Source of the DNA: Saprospiraceae bacterium
GTDB taxonomy: Bacteria > Bacteroidota > Bacteroidia > Chitinophagales > Saprospiraceae
Direction of reading: 5' to 3'
DNA: 64,000 bases
Assembly: GCA_016787575.1 (NCBI GenBank)
Contig: JAEUUO010000028.1
Location: 62,001 to 126,000, forward strand
The notes under the pieces were generated by a model. It was not told the origin of the DNA. It did no database searches and worked only from the letters and a program-made list of their open reading frames with translations. Numbering within the stretch: position 1 is the stretch's first letter; the number at the start of each line of letters is the position of its first letter. Positions 36,026 to 45,575 of this stretch are shown here, one piece after another. The position numbers and the translations under genes are program-made.

Positions 36026-36979
36026 ATGATCCGTTACTATGCAGTTTCACAAAATACCTGCGGGGAAGTTTTCAATATAGAAAGTTCCTCCTGGATTAAT
36101 TTATGCCCTCCATTTGCTGCTGGTGAGTTGGATGACTTTGCATTAAAATTAGGCATCGAATCTGATTTCTTGACTGACCCTCTGGATATTGAAGAACGTG
36201 CACGATACGAGAAATACGATGAAGCTCGAAGTATTATTTTTAATACTCCGGTTATTAATGAGTCAGATAAAGAGAACGATCCAATTTTTATTACAGTTCC
36301 AATGGGCATTGTGCTTTGTCAGGGCAAACTCATTACAATATCAAGTGTAGAAAATCCGGTTTTAGAGAAATTTTTTGATAATAAGGTAAAAAACTTTAAC
36401 CCTAAAAACGAGACATTATTTATTCTTCAAATTTTTGAACAAACAGTCCGTTTGTTTTTGGAGTATCTTAAAAAATTGAATATGAGACGTAATCTCATAG
36501 AGCAAGAACTTTATCATTCCAGTAGAAGTACAGAATTGCAAAGTTTACTCCGCATCGAAAAAAGCTTGGTTTATTTTGTAAATTCATTGAGTGCCAACGA
36601 GCTCCTTAAATTAAAAATGAAGCGCACAGATTTTATCGCTGTAAAAGACAATGAGGAGTTGAGTGAATTATTTGAAGATATTATAGTAGATAACAACCAG
36701 GCTCGTGAAGTTGCGCAATTGTATACCAATATATTAAATGGTACGATGGAAGCTTATGCATCGATAATTTCAAATAATCTCAATAAATTTATCAATCGCC
36801 TTACTGTGATTACAGTTATCTTGATGGTGCCTACGCTGGTTGCTAGCTTTTTTGGAATGAATGTACCTTTGCCTATGAATTTGGAAAATTCATGGGTTTC
36901 TTTTTATTTGGTGATTGTTTTTTCTTTGGGCTTTAGTATGATGCTTATTTGGTTCTTTAAGCGCAAAGATGTCTTGTAA
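36026..36979 (+). CDS. corA: CorA-family magnesium/divalent-cation transporter
   Basis: 317 residues: an N-terminal cytoplasmic alpha/beta domain, a long helix region with the coupling helix, and two C-terminal membrane helices. The first ends in the selectivity motif GMN (VASFFGMNVPLP) and the second is VSFYLVIVFSLGFSMMLIWF with a basic tail KRKD. Forms a homopentamer for passive Mg2+ or Co2+ uptake. The usual YGMNF...MPE is reduced to FGMNVPLPMN; the GMN itself is intact. ATG start at 36026. The 182-base gap upstream holds no gene I can support. Confidence 0.93.
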   Translation: MIRYYAVSQNTCGEVFNIESSSWINLCPPFAAGELDDFALKLGIESDFLTDPLDIEERARYEKYDEARSIIFNTPVINESDKENDPIFITVPMGIVLCQGKLITISSVENPVLEKFFDNKVKNFNPKNETLFILQIFEQTVRLFLEYLKKLNMRRNLIEQELYHSSRSTELQSLLRIEKSLVYFVNSLSANELLKLKMKRTDFIAVKDNEELSELFEDIIVDNNQAREVAQLYTNILNGTMEAYASIISNNLNKFINRLTVITVILMVPTLVASFFGMNVPLPMNLENSWVSFYLVIVFSLGFSMMLIWFFKRKDVL

Positions 36980-36997
36980 AGGCAATGGATTAATTTT

Positions 36998-37615
36998 TTA
37001 AAAGAGCCCATAAATTTGCGAGCTTACATCAGAAATTATTTTACCCAAGTGCTCTTGATTGTTAATAAAATCTAATTCATCTGTATTTACTATGATAACG
37101 GGGCTTTTGTTAAATTCAGAAATCCATTGTTCGTATCGTTGATTTAATTTTTTTAAATAATCCAAACTCATATTTCCTTCGTAATCCCTGCCTCTTAATT
37201 GGATATGATTTACCAATGTAGGAATAGAAGCTTTTAAATAGATTAATAAATCCGGAGCTTTGATAGTGCTCATCATGATTTGGAACAAAGAAAAATAATT
37301 TTCAAAATCACGTTTAGACATCAATCCCATTTCATGAAGATTAGGTGCAAATATGTGTGCATCTTCATAAATTGTTCGGTCCTGGATAACGGTTTTAGAT
37401 CCTTTCTGAATTTCTACTATTTGCTGGAAACGGCTATTTAAAAAATATACCTGCAAATTGAAAGCCCACCGCGGCATATCGTAATAAAAATCACTTAGAT
37501 ATGGATTCGTGCTCGTGTCTTCATACAATACTTCCCATGAAAATTGCTTTGACAACAATTCACACAAGGTGGTTTTTCCTGCTCCAATATTACCTGCAAT
37601 AGCAATGTGTTTCAT
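36998..37615 (-). CDS. Deoxynucleoside kinase
   Basis: 205 residues of the dCK/dGK (deoxyadenosine/deoxyguanosine kinase) family, salvage of deoxynucleosides. The P-loop IAIAGNIGAGKTTLCELLS is at residues 4-22, followed by LYEDTSTNPYLSDFYYD, the DRTIYEDAHIFA motif (DRS-type), and the lid arginines in RGRDYEGNM. The ATG at 37613-37615 places the P-loop at the N-terminus as usual; the frame stays open upstream for 34 codons but those residues are not family-like. Substrate preference cannot be told. Confidence 0.9.
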   Translation of the reverse strand: MKHIAIAGNIGAGKTTLCELLSKQFSWEVLYEDTSTNPYLSDFYYDMPRWAFNLQVYFLNSRFQQIVEIQKGSKTVIQDRTIYEDAHIFAPNLHEMGLMSKRDFENYFSLFQIMMSTIKAPDLLIYLKASIPTLVNHIQLRGRDYEGNMSLDYLKKLNQRYEQWISEFNKSPVIIVNTDELDFINNQEHLGKIISDVSSQIYGLF

Positions 37616-37864
37616 AGAAACATTTTGAATCTGCAAATTAGGCTTTTTATACAGAATTTTAATGCTTTTTGATGGGTGAGGCCTGCAATTGCACAATTCG
37701 TTTATCGTTAAAAACATCCATTTGGTACTTAATTTAAGGCTGAATTTCTATATGAAACAGTTTTGTCATTGGAAAGTATCAATTTTGTTGAAAACAGCTA
37801 ATTTCGACATTGGAAAGCTGGAGCTAAAGAATTACATACATTTACAGCCAATTGGTGAAATCTT

Positions 37865-38557
37865 ATGACAAAAAACATAATTGAGCTTCGGGATCTTAGG
37901 AAAACCTATTTTATGGGTGATGAACAGATCGATGCTATTAAAAAGATACAATTAAATATTGCTAAAAATGAATATTTAGCATTGATGGGACCATCCGGAA
38001 GTGGAAAATCAACCTTAATGAATTTAATTGGTTGTCTGGATAGTCCTACAGAAGGTAGTTATTTGTTAAATGATCAAATGGTTAGCGAGTTATCTGATAA
38101 TGAATTAGCTGAAATCAGAAATAAAGAAATTGGCTTTGTTTTTCAAACTTTCAACTTGTTGCCGAGAATGACTGCGTTGGATAATGTGGCGATGCCGCTA
38201 ATTTATGCTGGTAAAAATAAAGAAGAGCGACATGAAATTGCCATGGAAAAATTGCAGCAAGTAGGCTTAGGGGATCGCGTGAATCATAAGCCAAATGAAC
38301 TTTCAGGTGGACAAAGACAACGCGTCGCTATTGCCAGGGCTTTGGTTAATAATCCGGCCATTATTTTGGCAGATGAGCCAACCGGGAACTTGGATACTAA
38401 AACAAGCGAAGAAATTATGGCAATTCTTGATACCATTCATAAAAAAGGAAATACCATTATTTTGGTTACCCATGAAAATGACATTGCAAAATTTGCAAAT
38501 CGAATTGTAAAATTAAGAGATGGAGTGATAGAATCAGATCAAATTAATGTCAAATGA
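37865..38557 (+). CDS. LolD/MacB-type ABC transporter ATPase
   Basis: 230-residue ATPase: Walker [13 protein letters not shown] (about residue 41), Q-loop [20 protein letters not shown], signature [15 protein letters not shown], Walker [16 protein letters not shown] and H-loop [23 protein letters not shown] is typical of the LolD/MacB/FtsE subgroup that works with FtsX-type permeases. No permease is next to it; two orphan permeases of the right type lie at 3.6 and 34.6 kb. The stop overlaps the adenosyltransferase start by 4 bases. Confidence 0.92.
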   Translation: MTKNIIELRDLRKTYFMGDEQIDAIKKIQLNIAKNEYLALMGPSGSGKSTLMNLIGCLDSPTEGSYLLNDQMVSELSDNELAEIRNKEIGFVFQTFNLLPRMTALDNVAMPLIYAGKNKEERHEIAMEKLQQVGLGDRVNHKPNELSGGQRQRVAIARALVNNPAIILADEPTGNLDTKTSEEIMAILDTIHKKGNTIILVTHENDIAKFANRIVKLRDGVIESDQINVK

Positions 38558-39099
38558 AAATTTATACTAAAACCGGCGACAAGGGCACAACTTCTCTATT
38601 TGGTGGGCGTAGAATATCTAAAGATGATTTACGGATAGAAGCCTATGGAACGATTGATGAATTAAATTCTTCTTTGGGATTGTTAACTAATTTTACATCT
38701 CAAGAGAGTATCAATGATCAATTAGTAGATATCCAATCTTATTTATTTGTTTTAGGTTCAAATTTAGCTGCAGACCCTGAAAACAATACAATTAAAGTGC
38801 CTGCTATTGAAGAAGCCAAAGTAAAATTACTTGAATCATGGATTGATCACATGGAGCTTGAATTAAAACCGCTTCAATATTTCATACTGCCCGGAGGCAA
38901 TCAATCTAGTTGCCAGGCCCATATTTGTCGGACGATTTGCCGCAGAGCTGAACGACGAGTCGTATCTCTTGCTCAAATAGAATCGGTCAACCTTGAGCTC
39001 ATTATTTATTTGAACAGATTATCAGATTACTTATTTGTATTGGCCAGATTTCTCAATCACATGGAGGGAAAGCATGAAGTTTATTGGAAGCCTTCCTAA
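38554..39099 (+). CDS. Cob(I)alamin adenosyltransferase, PduO type
   Basis: Transfers adenosyl from ATP to cob(I)alamin to make adenosylcobalamin. 181 residues. It begins [20 protein letters not shown], the PduO phosphate loop, followed by [16 protein letters not shown], and later carries [14 protein letters not shown] with the ATP-binding arginines, ending [15 protein letters not shown]. No cobalamin synthesis genes are near, so it probably activates imported B12. Translationally coupled (ATGA) to the LolD-like ATPase, a pairing with no evident functional link. Confidence 0.93.
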   Translation: MKIYTKTGDKGTTSLFGGRRISKDDLRIEAYGTIDELNSSLGLLTNFTSQESINDQLVDIQSYLFVLGSNLAADPENNTIKVPAIEEAKVKLLESWIDHMELELKPLQYFILPGGNQSSCQAHICRTICRRAERRVVSLAQIESVNLELIIYLNRLSDYLFVLARFLNHMEGKHEVYWKPS

Positions 39100-39101
39100 T
39101 T

Positions 39102-39947
39102 CTAAATTTGAATAATTCGATCTAAAATAATACGGCCACGCTCATCATATTTTACAGTTACAGCAGGAGCCATAGGATCGTGTTCTAATATCAGGACGTG
39201 ATTGTGATCTACTGCCTGTCTTAATAAAAATTCCTTTTCCTGGAGGGATACCAGAGGTCTTACATCATAAGCCATTATATAAGGCATTCCAATATGAAAT
39301 GAGGATGGGAGTAAATCTGCACAGTACACATATTTTTGATCATTCCATTCTATTTCTAAAGTCATCATAGCTTCTGTATGGCCATAGCTAAAACGAATTA
39401 CAATACCAGGCAGCCATTCCAAATAGGTTTTATCGGATTCGATAAACCTTATTTTAGACTGTTCCTGTAAGGGAATAAAATTTTCCTTTAGAAAAGAAGC
39501 GCGCTCTCTTTCATTTGGATTGCTTGCCCATTCCCAGTGGCGTTCATTTGACCAATAAACAGCATTCGGAAAGGTAGGTACTAATTTACCTTCGGAATCT
39601 TTAGATACGGCACCACCGCAATGATCAAAATGCAAATGTGTTAAGAAAACATCTGTAATGTCTTCAGGCAAAATGGAATGATCAGCTAAAGCGCCTAAAA
39701 GATCTGTATTGCCATGGGGTTGAAAAAATGATCTGAATTTATCATCTTGCTTGGTTCCCATACCGCAATCAACCAAGATGCGTTTGTTTTCCATTTCAAT
39801 CAACAGGCAACGAAGTGACCAGGTACATAAATTTTGTTCGTCCGGCGGATTCAGTTTTGACCACAATGATTTAGGAACCACGCCGAACATAGCTCCGCCA
39901 TCCAATTTAAAATAACCCGTATGAATGGTTTTGATAGCGTGGATCAT
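39102..39947 (-). CDS. Metallo-beta-lactamase-fold hydrolase
   Basis: 281 residues with the zinc motif LTHLHFDHCGG (HxHxDH, about residues 99-109), LLVDCGMG-like CGMGTKQDD before it, and metal ligands in FSYGHTEAM, VYCADLLPS and LILEHDPMAP. The pattern resembles the quorum-quenching lactonase / AhlD-type branch, but the branch also includes other hydrolases, so substrate is open. It starts 8 bases after the ribH stop, and is last in a TPR-ribH-hydrolase operon. Confidence 0.86.
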   Translation of the reverse strand: MIHAIKTIHTGYFKLDGGAMFGVVPKSLWSKLNPPDEQNLCTWSLRCLLIEMENKRILVDCGMGTKQDDKFRSFFQPHGNTDLLGALADHSILPEDITDVFLTHLHFDHCGGAVSKDSEGKLVPTFPNAVYWSNERHWEWASNPNERERASFLKENFIPLQEQSKIRFIESDKTYLEWLPGIVIRFSYGHTEAMMTLEIEWNDQKYVYCADLLPSSFHIGMPYIMAYDVRPLVSLQEKEFLLRQAVDHNHVLILEHDPMAPAVTVKYDERGRIILDRIIQI

Positions 39948-39955
39948 AATTTTTC

Positions 39956-40459
39956 TTAATGGTTAAATTTATTTAACCGGTCTTGTAAGCAAAGCATTTT
40001 AATTGCGGCAATTATAGACTCTGAGCCTTTATTTCCTAATTTTCCACCGGAGCGTTCTTCAGCCTGGAATATTGAATTAACAGTTAACACTCCCATGATA
40101 ACAGGCTTGTCAAATTCAAGGTTTATTTTCATGATTCCATCTGTAATGGCTTGTGCAATAAATTCATCGTGCTTTGTTTCACCTTTTACGATGCAACCAA
40201 GACAAATCACAGCATCCGGTTTCTTGGTTTTTAAAAGCCACTGAGCAGCTAAAGGCAATTCAAATGATCCGGGAACTTTTTCTAAGTAAATAGCATGGGA
40301 TGGGACTTGGCAATTTTGCAAAGTTTCTAGAGCACCCTGAACAAGATTATCAGTAATGGCTTGATTCCATAAGGAAGCAACAATCCCATAGCTAAAAGTT
40401 TTAGCCTGGTTTATTTCAGAGCTTGTCAAATTTGATAAGCTGGGTAAATTGCCAGCCAT
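39956..40459 (-). CDS. ribH: 6,7-dimethyl-8-ribityllumazine synthase
   Basis: Penultimate step of riboflavin synthesis. 167 residues. Active-site parts: GIVASLWNQAITDNLVQGA (with the WN typical of the substrate-binding start), VPGSFELPLAAQWL, and GCIVKGETKHDEFIAQAI with the catalytic histidine. The end FQAEERSGGKLGNKGSES is the phosphate-binding arginine region. The rest of the riboflavin genes are not in the window. It lies 11 bases after the TPR protein gene. Confidence 0.95.
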   Translation of the reverse strand: MAGNLPSLSNLTSSEINQAKTFSYGIVASLWNQAITDNLVQGALETLQNCQVPSHAIYLEKVPGSFELPLAAQWLLKTKKPDAVICLGCIVKGETKHDEFIAQAITDGIMKINLEFDKPVIMGVLTVNSIFQAEERSGGKLGNKGSESIIAAIKMLCLQDRLNKFNH

Positions 40460-40470
40460 AGCAGTATTAA

Positions 40471-41181
40471 TTATTCCAATGGAATAATGTATTTATCAAT
40501 ATTATTTCCGTCAGGAGATTCAGAATATTTTTCCTTAATTTCTTTATAGCTTTTAAGGGCTCCTTCTTTGTCACCCAATTTTTCTTTTAAAAGGCCAATT
40601 TTTTTAAGATTTACTGGAGTAAGAAATTCATTTTCTTCATTGGCTGCTTTCTGATAATATTTTAAGGCTGTTTCAAAATCATTCAATTCAGCATAAACAT
40701 CTCCCAAAGCTCCATTTTTCAAAATAGGCATTAAGTCACCTGAAGCTTTGTAGCTTTCTAAATAGGATTTTGCTTCTTCATATTTGTGAAGGTTTAAACA
40801 GCAAATAGCTGCATAATATTTCGCCAGATTTCCTGCTGCTGTAGAAGAATAAGTCTCTGATAATTCAGCAAAACCTGCAAAACCACCTCCAGGATTATTT
40901 AAAGCCATTTCAAAGGAGTCCTTTTCAAATAAAAATTCAGCCTGGTACATTTGCTCCAAAGCTTCGATATTTTTCGGTTCCTGGTACATGTATTTGTATC
41001 CTAACCAACCACCGACAATAACTATTAGACCAACCAAGCCTCCAATAATGGTCATTTTGTGTTTCTCATAAAAATCTTCAGCCTGATGTTTAACCTGTCC
41101 AATATCAATCAAAGTTTCATCTTGAGATTGGGCGGATCTGATATTTTTCGGGGTCACACCGGTACGATAACCTTTTGCCAT
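40471..41181 (-). CDS. Membrane-anchored TPR protein (YfgM-like)
   Basis: 236 residues: cytoplasmic N-terminus, one membrane helix (MTIIGGLVGLIVIVGGWLGY, residues about 44-63), then TPR-like helical repeats, e.g. AKYYAAICCLNLHKYEEAKS, ALKYYQKAANEENEFL and VNLKKIGLLKEKLGDKEGAL. The layout matches YfgM, an ancillary subunit of SecYEG-associated periplasmic chaperone networks, though sequence identity cannot be judged here. It is first in the operon with ribH and the hydrolase, behind a TAGTTTTG element. Confidence 0.8.
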   Translation of the reverse strand: MAKGYRTGVTPKNIRSAQSQDETLIDIGQVKHQAEDFYEKHKMTIIGGLVGLIVIVGGWLGYKYMYQEPKNIEALEQMYQAEFLFEKDSFEMALNNPGGGFAGFAELSETYSSTAAGNLAKYYAAICCLNLHKYEEAKSYLESYKASGDLMPILKNGALGDVYAELNDFETALKYYQKAANEENEFLTPVNLKKIGLLKEKLGDKEGALKSYKEIKEKYSESPDGNNIDKYIIPLE

Positions 41182-41207
41182 AATCTGTATATTATTAAAA
41201 AACTCCG

Positions 41208-41215
41208 CAAAACTA
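41208..41215 (-). promoter_or_regulatory. -7 promoter element for the TPR-ribH operon
   Basis: TAGTTTTG on the minus strand, 26 bases before the TPR gene ATG. Confidence 0.45.
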
Positions 41216-41262
41216 ATACATGGAGCTCAAATTGGAATAAATATTACTAAAGGGCTTGTTAA

Positions 41263-42300
41263 CTAGTCACGAATGTAGGGGTAGTTGGATTCTACATAAT
41301 TATCATCGTATAAACTGGAAGCACTTGGAAAATCTGAATTCTCTGCAAATTCGACCGCTTCATCTATCTCAATTTTAATGCGTTCATTCAATTGATCCAA
41401 TTCAGCTTGTGTTGCAATTCGGTTTTTTAAAATTTTGGATTCTGTAACTATCAGTGGGTCAATGGCTTTGTATTGTTCTACTTCTTCTTTGGACCTATAA
41501 TTTCCGGGATCAGAAACAGAATGACCTCTGTACCGATAGGTTTTGATTTCAAGAAAATAGGGTCCTTTGCCACTTCGAATGTGCTGTGCGGCTTTGCTTA
41601 TGCCAATATGTACCGATTCTGGATTCATTCCATCTACCGATTCTGAAGGCATGTCAAAAGCGCTTCCAATTTTATACAAATTGGACACATTGCTGGTTCG
41701 CTCCACAGAAGTCCCCATCGCATATCCATTGTTTTCAACAATATACAAAATGGGTAAATTCCAACTCATAGCCATGTTAAACGATTCATAAAGAGCACCT
41801 TGTCGAGCTGCTCCATCGCCAAACATCGTTACACATATATTGCCTGTTTCTTTATATTTTTCAGCAAAGGCAATTCCGGTTCCAATAGGAATTTGGGCAC
41901 CAACAATTCCGTTTCCTCCAAAAAACCGATGTTCTTTAGAAAAGAAATGCATAGAGCCACCTTTCCCTTTTACCACTCCGGTTTCTTTGCCAAAAAGTTC
42001 AGCCATGCATAATTTAGTAGGTATTCCTCTGGAAATGGCATTTCCGTGTTGACGGTAAGCCGTTACCAAAGCGTCTTCTTTCTTAATAGCGGAGACCATT
42101 CCGGCGGCAATTGCTTCCTGTCCTATGTAAACATGACAAAATCCTCTGATTTTCTGTTGAGAATACATCATCAGCGTACGCTCTTCAAATCTGCGAATCC
42201 GCAACATGGTTTCATACCACAACATCCAAGTTTCTTTTGGGAATTCAGGGCTTATTTTACTGGTTGCTTTTGCTTTAGCTGGATTGAGTACTTCGGGCAT
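41263..42300 (-). CDS. pdhA: Pyruvate dehydrogenase E1 component, alpha subunit
   Basis: Thiamine-diphosphate enzyme that decarboxylates pyruvate for the PDH complex. 345 residues. YSQQKIRGFCHVYIGQEAIA near the N-terminus, the TPP motif GDGAARQGALYESFNMAMSW with ENNGYAMGTSVERTS, and the regulated loop YRYRGHSVSDPGNYR. These match PdhA rather than branched-chain BkdA. Neither the E1-beta nor the E2 gene is adjacent: downstream is the TPR operon and upstream the S9 peptidase. It has its own promoter reaching into the peptidase gene's 3' end. Confidence 0.94.
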   Translation of the reverse strand: MPEVLNPAKAKATSKISPEFPKETWMLWYETMLRIRRFEERTLMMYSQQKIRGFCHVYIGQEAIAAGMVSAIKKEDALVTAYRQHGNAISRGIPTKLCMAELFGKETGVVKGKGGSMHFFSKEHRFFGGNGIVGAQIPIGTGIAFAEKYKETGNICVTMFGDGAARQGALYESFNMAMSWNLPILYIVENNGYAMGTSVERTSNVSNLYKIGSAFDMPSESVDGMNPESVHIGISKAAQHIRSGKGPYFLEIKTYRYRGHSVSDPGNYRSKEEVEQYKAIDPLIVTESKILKNRIATQAELDQLNERIKIEIDEAVEFAENSDFPSASSLYDDNYVESNYPYIRD

Positions 42301-42314
42301 ATGTTAAATTTGGA

Positions 42315-42346
42315 CAAAAATAAAGCTTTTAAAGAGTCTCTTTCAA
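42315..42346 (-). promoter_or_regulatory. Bacteroidota-type promoter for pdhA
   Basis: TTG (42346-42344), 21-base spacer, TATTTTTG (42322-42315) on the minus strand; the pdhA ATG is 15 bases further. The -33 part lies inside the S9 peptidase coding region. Confidence 0.6.
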
Positions 42347-44335
42347 CCATCGGTAAAATTCATGCTGCCAAAGAAGTCCATTCTGAACTTTTAATATGTG
42401 GTGGCCTTCATCCGGAATGTATAAAAGTCTTGCTTTGATATCATGCATACGGGCAGCGGTAAAAGCTTCAAATGCCTGTGTGTCAGGGATTCTGTAATCT
42501 TTTCCTCCTTGAATAATTAAAATTGGAGCATTCCAATTGTTAATAAATTTATGGGGTGAATGTTTATCATATGATTTTGATTTCTTTTTAGCCCAGTATG
42601 GACCTTTTAAATCATAATTTGCAAACCAAAGTTCTTCAGTGCTGCTGTACCAAGATTCTAAATTATAGGTTCCGCAATGGGAAATAAAGGTTTTAAAGCG
42701 GTTTTTATGAATTCCAGCAAGCATAAATACAGAATAGCCTCCAAAACTTGCCCCAACCGCAGCCCGACGATTTTTATCGATGTAGGTAGCTTCAGAAACC
42801 TGATCAATGGCGGCCAGATAATCTTTCATGCATTGTCCGCCCCAGTCACCTGAAATTTGCTCATTCCAGGCTGAACCCCAACCGGGCATACCGCGGCGAT
42901 TTGGTGCTACTACGATGTATCCTTTGGAAGCCATTAATTGAAAGTTCCAGCGAAATGAATAAAATTGGCTTAAGGCAGATTGTGGGCCTCCCTGGCAATA
43001 CAATAAGCTTGGATATTTTTTAGTTGAGTCAAAATCAGGAGGGTAGATGACCCAACTCAACATTTGCTTTCCATCCGAAGTTTTAATCCATTTTTTCAGA
43101 ACTGTAGGCAAATTTAATTTTTCATAAATAGCAGTATTTACCTGCGTCAATTGCCTTGCATTTCCACTTAAAATGTCAATGGCAAATAGTTCCGCAGCAT
43201 GATTCATGTCTGTTCTGTGACAATAAATTGTTTGATTGTGAATACCAATCAGATTGCTGTAATCATGTTCAGTATGGGTGATTTGTTTAAACTGGACTGC
43301 CTGATCAGCTTGCATGGGAATGCTTATTGAGAAAAGTTGAACAGTGCCCCTATATGGAACTGAAGCGTAGATGAATTTAGAATCTTTAGACCAAATAAAC
43401 TGGTTGATCGTTTCGTCCCAGTTTGCTGTTAATTTTCGTTTGACATTTGTTTTGAGATCTAAAATATAAACGTCATTCTTATCGGATTCATATCCATCTC
43501 GTGCCATACTTGTCCAGGCAAGGTAACGGCCATCCGGTGAGAAAGAAGGGTTTTTATCATAACCCAAAAGTCCTTCTGTAATATTATTGGTTTTGCCTGT
43601 AAGATTGTCATACAAATAAATATCAGAATTCGTGCTAATGGCATATTCTTTACCCATTTTTTTAACAGAAACATAGGCAAGAAATTTACTGTCATTGCTC
43701 CAGCAAAAATCCTCAACACCACCATCCGGCATGGTTGGAGCGTCGTAAGGTTCTTTGAACAGGATGTCTTTTTCCATTTGAACCCCATCTGGTGAAATTC
43801 GACCAATAAAAAGGTGATTTGCATAGCCATCTTCCCAAACATTCCAGTGCCTAAACATTAAATCATCATAAATTAAAGCACTGGATTTTTGCAAATCCGG
43901 GTATAAATCCTGTTTAGGAGTATTTACTTTAACCAAACGTGAAAAAGCAAGCCATTGTCCATTGGGAGAGGGGAGTAAATTTGAATATTCCAACTCCTTA
44001 GCACCTAATGATTTTTGAAGCAGTTGATGAAAAATTTGCCCATCTTTTGAGTAAATTAAATTGCCGCCAGAGTCAAAACAAGCATTCCCGGCATATGATT
44101 CAGCATCAGAAATTTTGTCTGAATTTCCAGACGCTATGTCCAGGACGTACAATTGGGTGTTTCCTTTGTTTTTTTGAACATCGTAATAGCTTATCGTATA
44201 ATAAAGGTTTTTGCCATCTTTAGATAAGGCTTCACCTTGCACCCGCCCTAAAGACCACAGAATTTCCGGGGTCATTACATTTTGGGCAGAAAGATTGTGA
44301 ACTATAAAAAATAAGAGGATTAAACAAATGCGCAT
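42329..44335 (-). CDS. S9-family prolyl-oligopeptidase-like peptidase, secreted
   Basis: 668 residues: a signal peptide (ICLILLFFIVHNLSAQ), a beta-propeller of WD/TolB-like repeats (e.g. SPDGRYLAWTSMARDGYESD), and a C-terminal alpha/beta-hydrolase domain. The catalytic serine lies in AAVGASFGGYSVFM, the aspartate in IIQGGKDYRIPDTQAFEAF, and the histidine in YIPDEGHHILKVQN. The order fits dipeptidyl-peptidase/acylaminoacyl-peptidase type enzymes of family S9. It probably digests peptides in the periplasm together with other exported peptidases such as the DPP III in this window. Confidence 0.92.
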   Translation of the reverse strand: MRICLILLFFIVHNLSAQNVMTPEILWSLGRVQGEALSKDGKNLYYTISYYDVQKNKGNTQLYVLDIASGNSDKISDAESYAGNACFDSGGNLIYSKDGQIFHQLLQKSLGAKELEYSNLLPSPNGQWLAFSRLVKVNTPKQDLYPDLQKSSALIYDDLMFRHWNVWEDGYANHLFIGRISPDGVQMEKDILFKEPYDAPTMPDGGVEDFCWSNDSKFLAYVSVKKMGKEYAISTNSDIYLYDNLTGKTNNITEGLLGYDKNPSFSPDGRYLAWTSMARDGYESDKNDVYILDLKTNVKRKLTANWDETINQFIWSKDSKFIYASVPYRGTVQLFSISIPMQADQAVQFKQITHTEHDYSNLIGIHNQTIYCHRTDMNHAAELFAIDILSGNARQLTQVNTAIYEKLNLPTVLKKWIKTSDGKQMLSWVIYPPDFDSTKKYPSLLYCQGGPQSALSQFYSFRWNFQLMASKGYIVVAPNRRGMPGWGSAWNEQISGDWGGQCMKDYLAAIDQVSEATYIDKNRRAAVGASFGGYSVFMLAGIHKNRFKTFISHCGTYNLESWYSSTEELWFANYDLKGPYWAKKKSKSYDKHSPHKFINNWNAPILIIQGGKDYRIPDTQAFEAFTAARMHDIKARLLYIPDEGHHILKVQNGLLWQHEFYRWLKETL

Positions 44336-44355
44336 TTTTTTGATTATTTAGATCC

Positions 44356-44363
44356 CAAAATTA
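44356..44363 (-). promoter_or_regulatory. -7 promoter element for the S9 peptidase
   Basis: TAATTTTG on the minus strand, 20 bases before the ATG. Confidence 0.45.
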
Positions 44364-44471
44364 AAGCCTCAGCTCGAAATAAGAAGTTTCTTCTTTTAAA
44401 GAGTGGATAATTTCTCCGGACAAGCATAGCTTTACGATTCAATTCTATTAAACATACAATTTCACAAGCAA

Positions 44472-45575
44472 TTGATATTCCAAAAAATAAAACTGCTTAA
44501 TTTTAAAAATTTTCAAGAGCTATCGATCGATTTGAGCTCAGGCTTTCATTTTGTTACCGGCAAGAATGGTGCCGGGAAAACCAATTTTTTAGATGCAGTT
44601 TATTATTTCTGCATGTTGCGCAGTTTTAGGAAAACAAAAGATATAGAACTGGTAAACCATCAGGAAAATTATTTCAGAACAGAAGCTATCATCTCGAATT
44701 TGAATTCAAATCACACACTAAGCATCAAATTTAAACCCGGCATATTAAAGGAAGTTATTTGGGATGAACTTAAAGACGATCGACTCTCAGCGCATTTAGG
44801 AAGAATTCCTGTTGTCCTAATAGCACCGGATGAAATTTATCAGTTCATTCATGAAAGTGAGGAGCGGAGAAAATTCATCAATCAAACTTTGATTCAAATT
44901 GATTCAGCTTATTTCGATAATTTGAACACCTATTCAAGACTGCTAAAACAACGAAACGCAGCCATCAAGTTAATGAAGAAGCAAGGTAAAATGGATTCTA
45001 GTTTATTGGATGCTTACGATACTCAATTGGCTGGACCTGGAATTGCCATTGCAAATAAACGTGCTGAACTTATTGTTAAATTAAAACCAGTTTTAAATGA
45101 ATACAGTTTAAGAATCAGTGGAAAGGATGAACAATTGGATCTAAAATACAAAACCAACGTTGAGCATAATTATTTAGAGGCATTGTATAAATCCAGAGAA
45201 TTGGATTTTTATACTGGTGGAACCAATTTGGGCATTCACAAGGATAAATTAGAGTGCATTATGAACAAACGATCTTTGGTTCAAGTGGGCTCTCAAGGCC
45301 AGATTAAGACATTTGTATTAGCAATGAAATTGGCACAATTTGATTTTTTAAGAAAGCAGAGTCAGAAAATGCCTGTAGTACTTTTAGATGACATTTTTGC
45401 TAAATTGGATGCTGAAAGAGTTCAAAAATTACTTTTATTATTAGAGTCTGAAAAAATTGAACAATGTTTCATTACCGATACACACACCGAGCGTGTAAAA
45501 GAATTGGCAAAAACAATGTCTGCAAAAACGGCGTATTATGAAATAATTCATAATCAATTTTATCGACATGCGTGA
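44472..45575 (+). CDS. recF: DNA replication and repair protein RecF
   Basis: SMC-like ATPase that helps load RecA at gaps. 367 residues. N-terminal KIKLLNFKNFQELSID, Walker A TGKNGAGKTNFLDAVYYFC, the SMC-type signature VGSQGQIKTFVLAMKLAQFD, and Walker B MPVVLLDDIFAKLDAERVQ. The start is TTG (44472-44474); the first ATG in frame lies after the Walker A motif, so it cannot be the start. The stop overlaps the DUF721 start by 8 bases. recF is not next to dnaN or gyrB here, but recF with DUF721 is a common Bacteroidota pair. Confidence 0.95.
   Translation: MIFQKIKLLNFKNFQELSIDLSSGFHFVTGKNGAGKTNFLDAVYYFCMLRSFRKTKDIELVNHQENYFRTEAIISNLNSNHTLSIKFKPGILKEVIWDELKDDRLSAHLGRIPVVLIAPDEIYQFIHESEERRKFINQTLIQIDSAYFDNLNTYSRLLKQRNAAIKLMKKQGKMDSSLLDAYDTQLAGPGIAIANKRAELIVKLKPVLNEYSLRISGKDEQLDLKYKTNVEHNYLEALYKSRELDFYTGGTNLGIHKDKLECIMNKRSLVQVGSQGQIKTFVLAMKLAQFDFLRKQSQKMPVVLLDDIFAKLDAERVQKLLLLLESEKIEQCFITDTHTERVKELAKTMSAKTAYYEIIHNQFYRHA

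Noticed and set aside
35853..36050. 65-codon minus-strand ORF before corA
   Set aside because: No family features, overlaps the corA start and probable promoter region.
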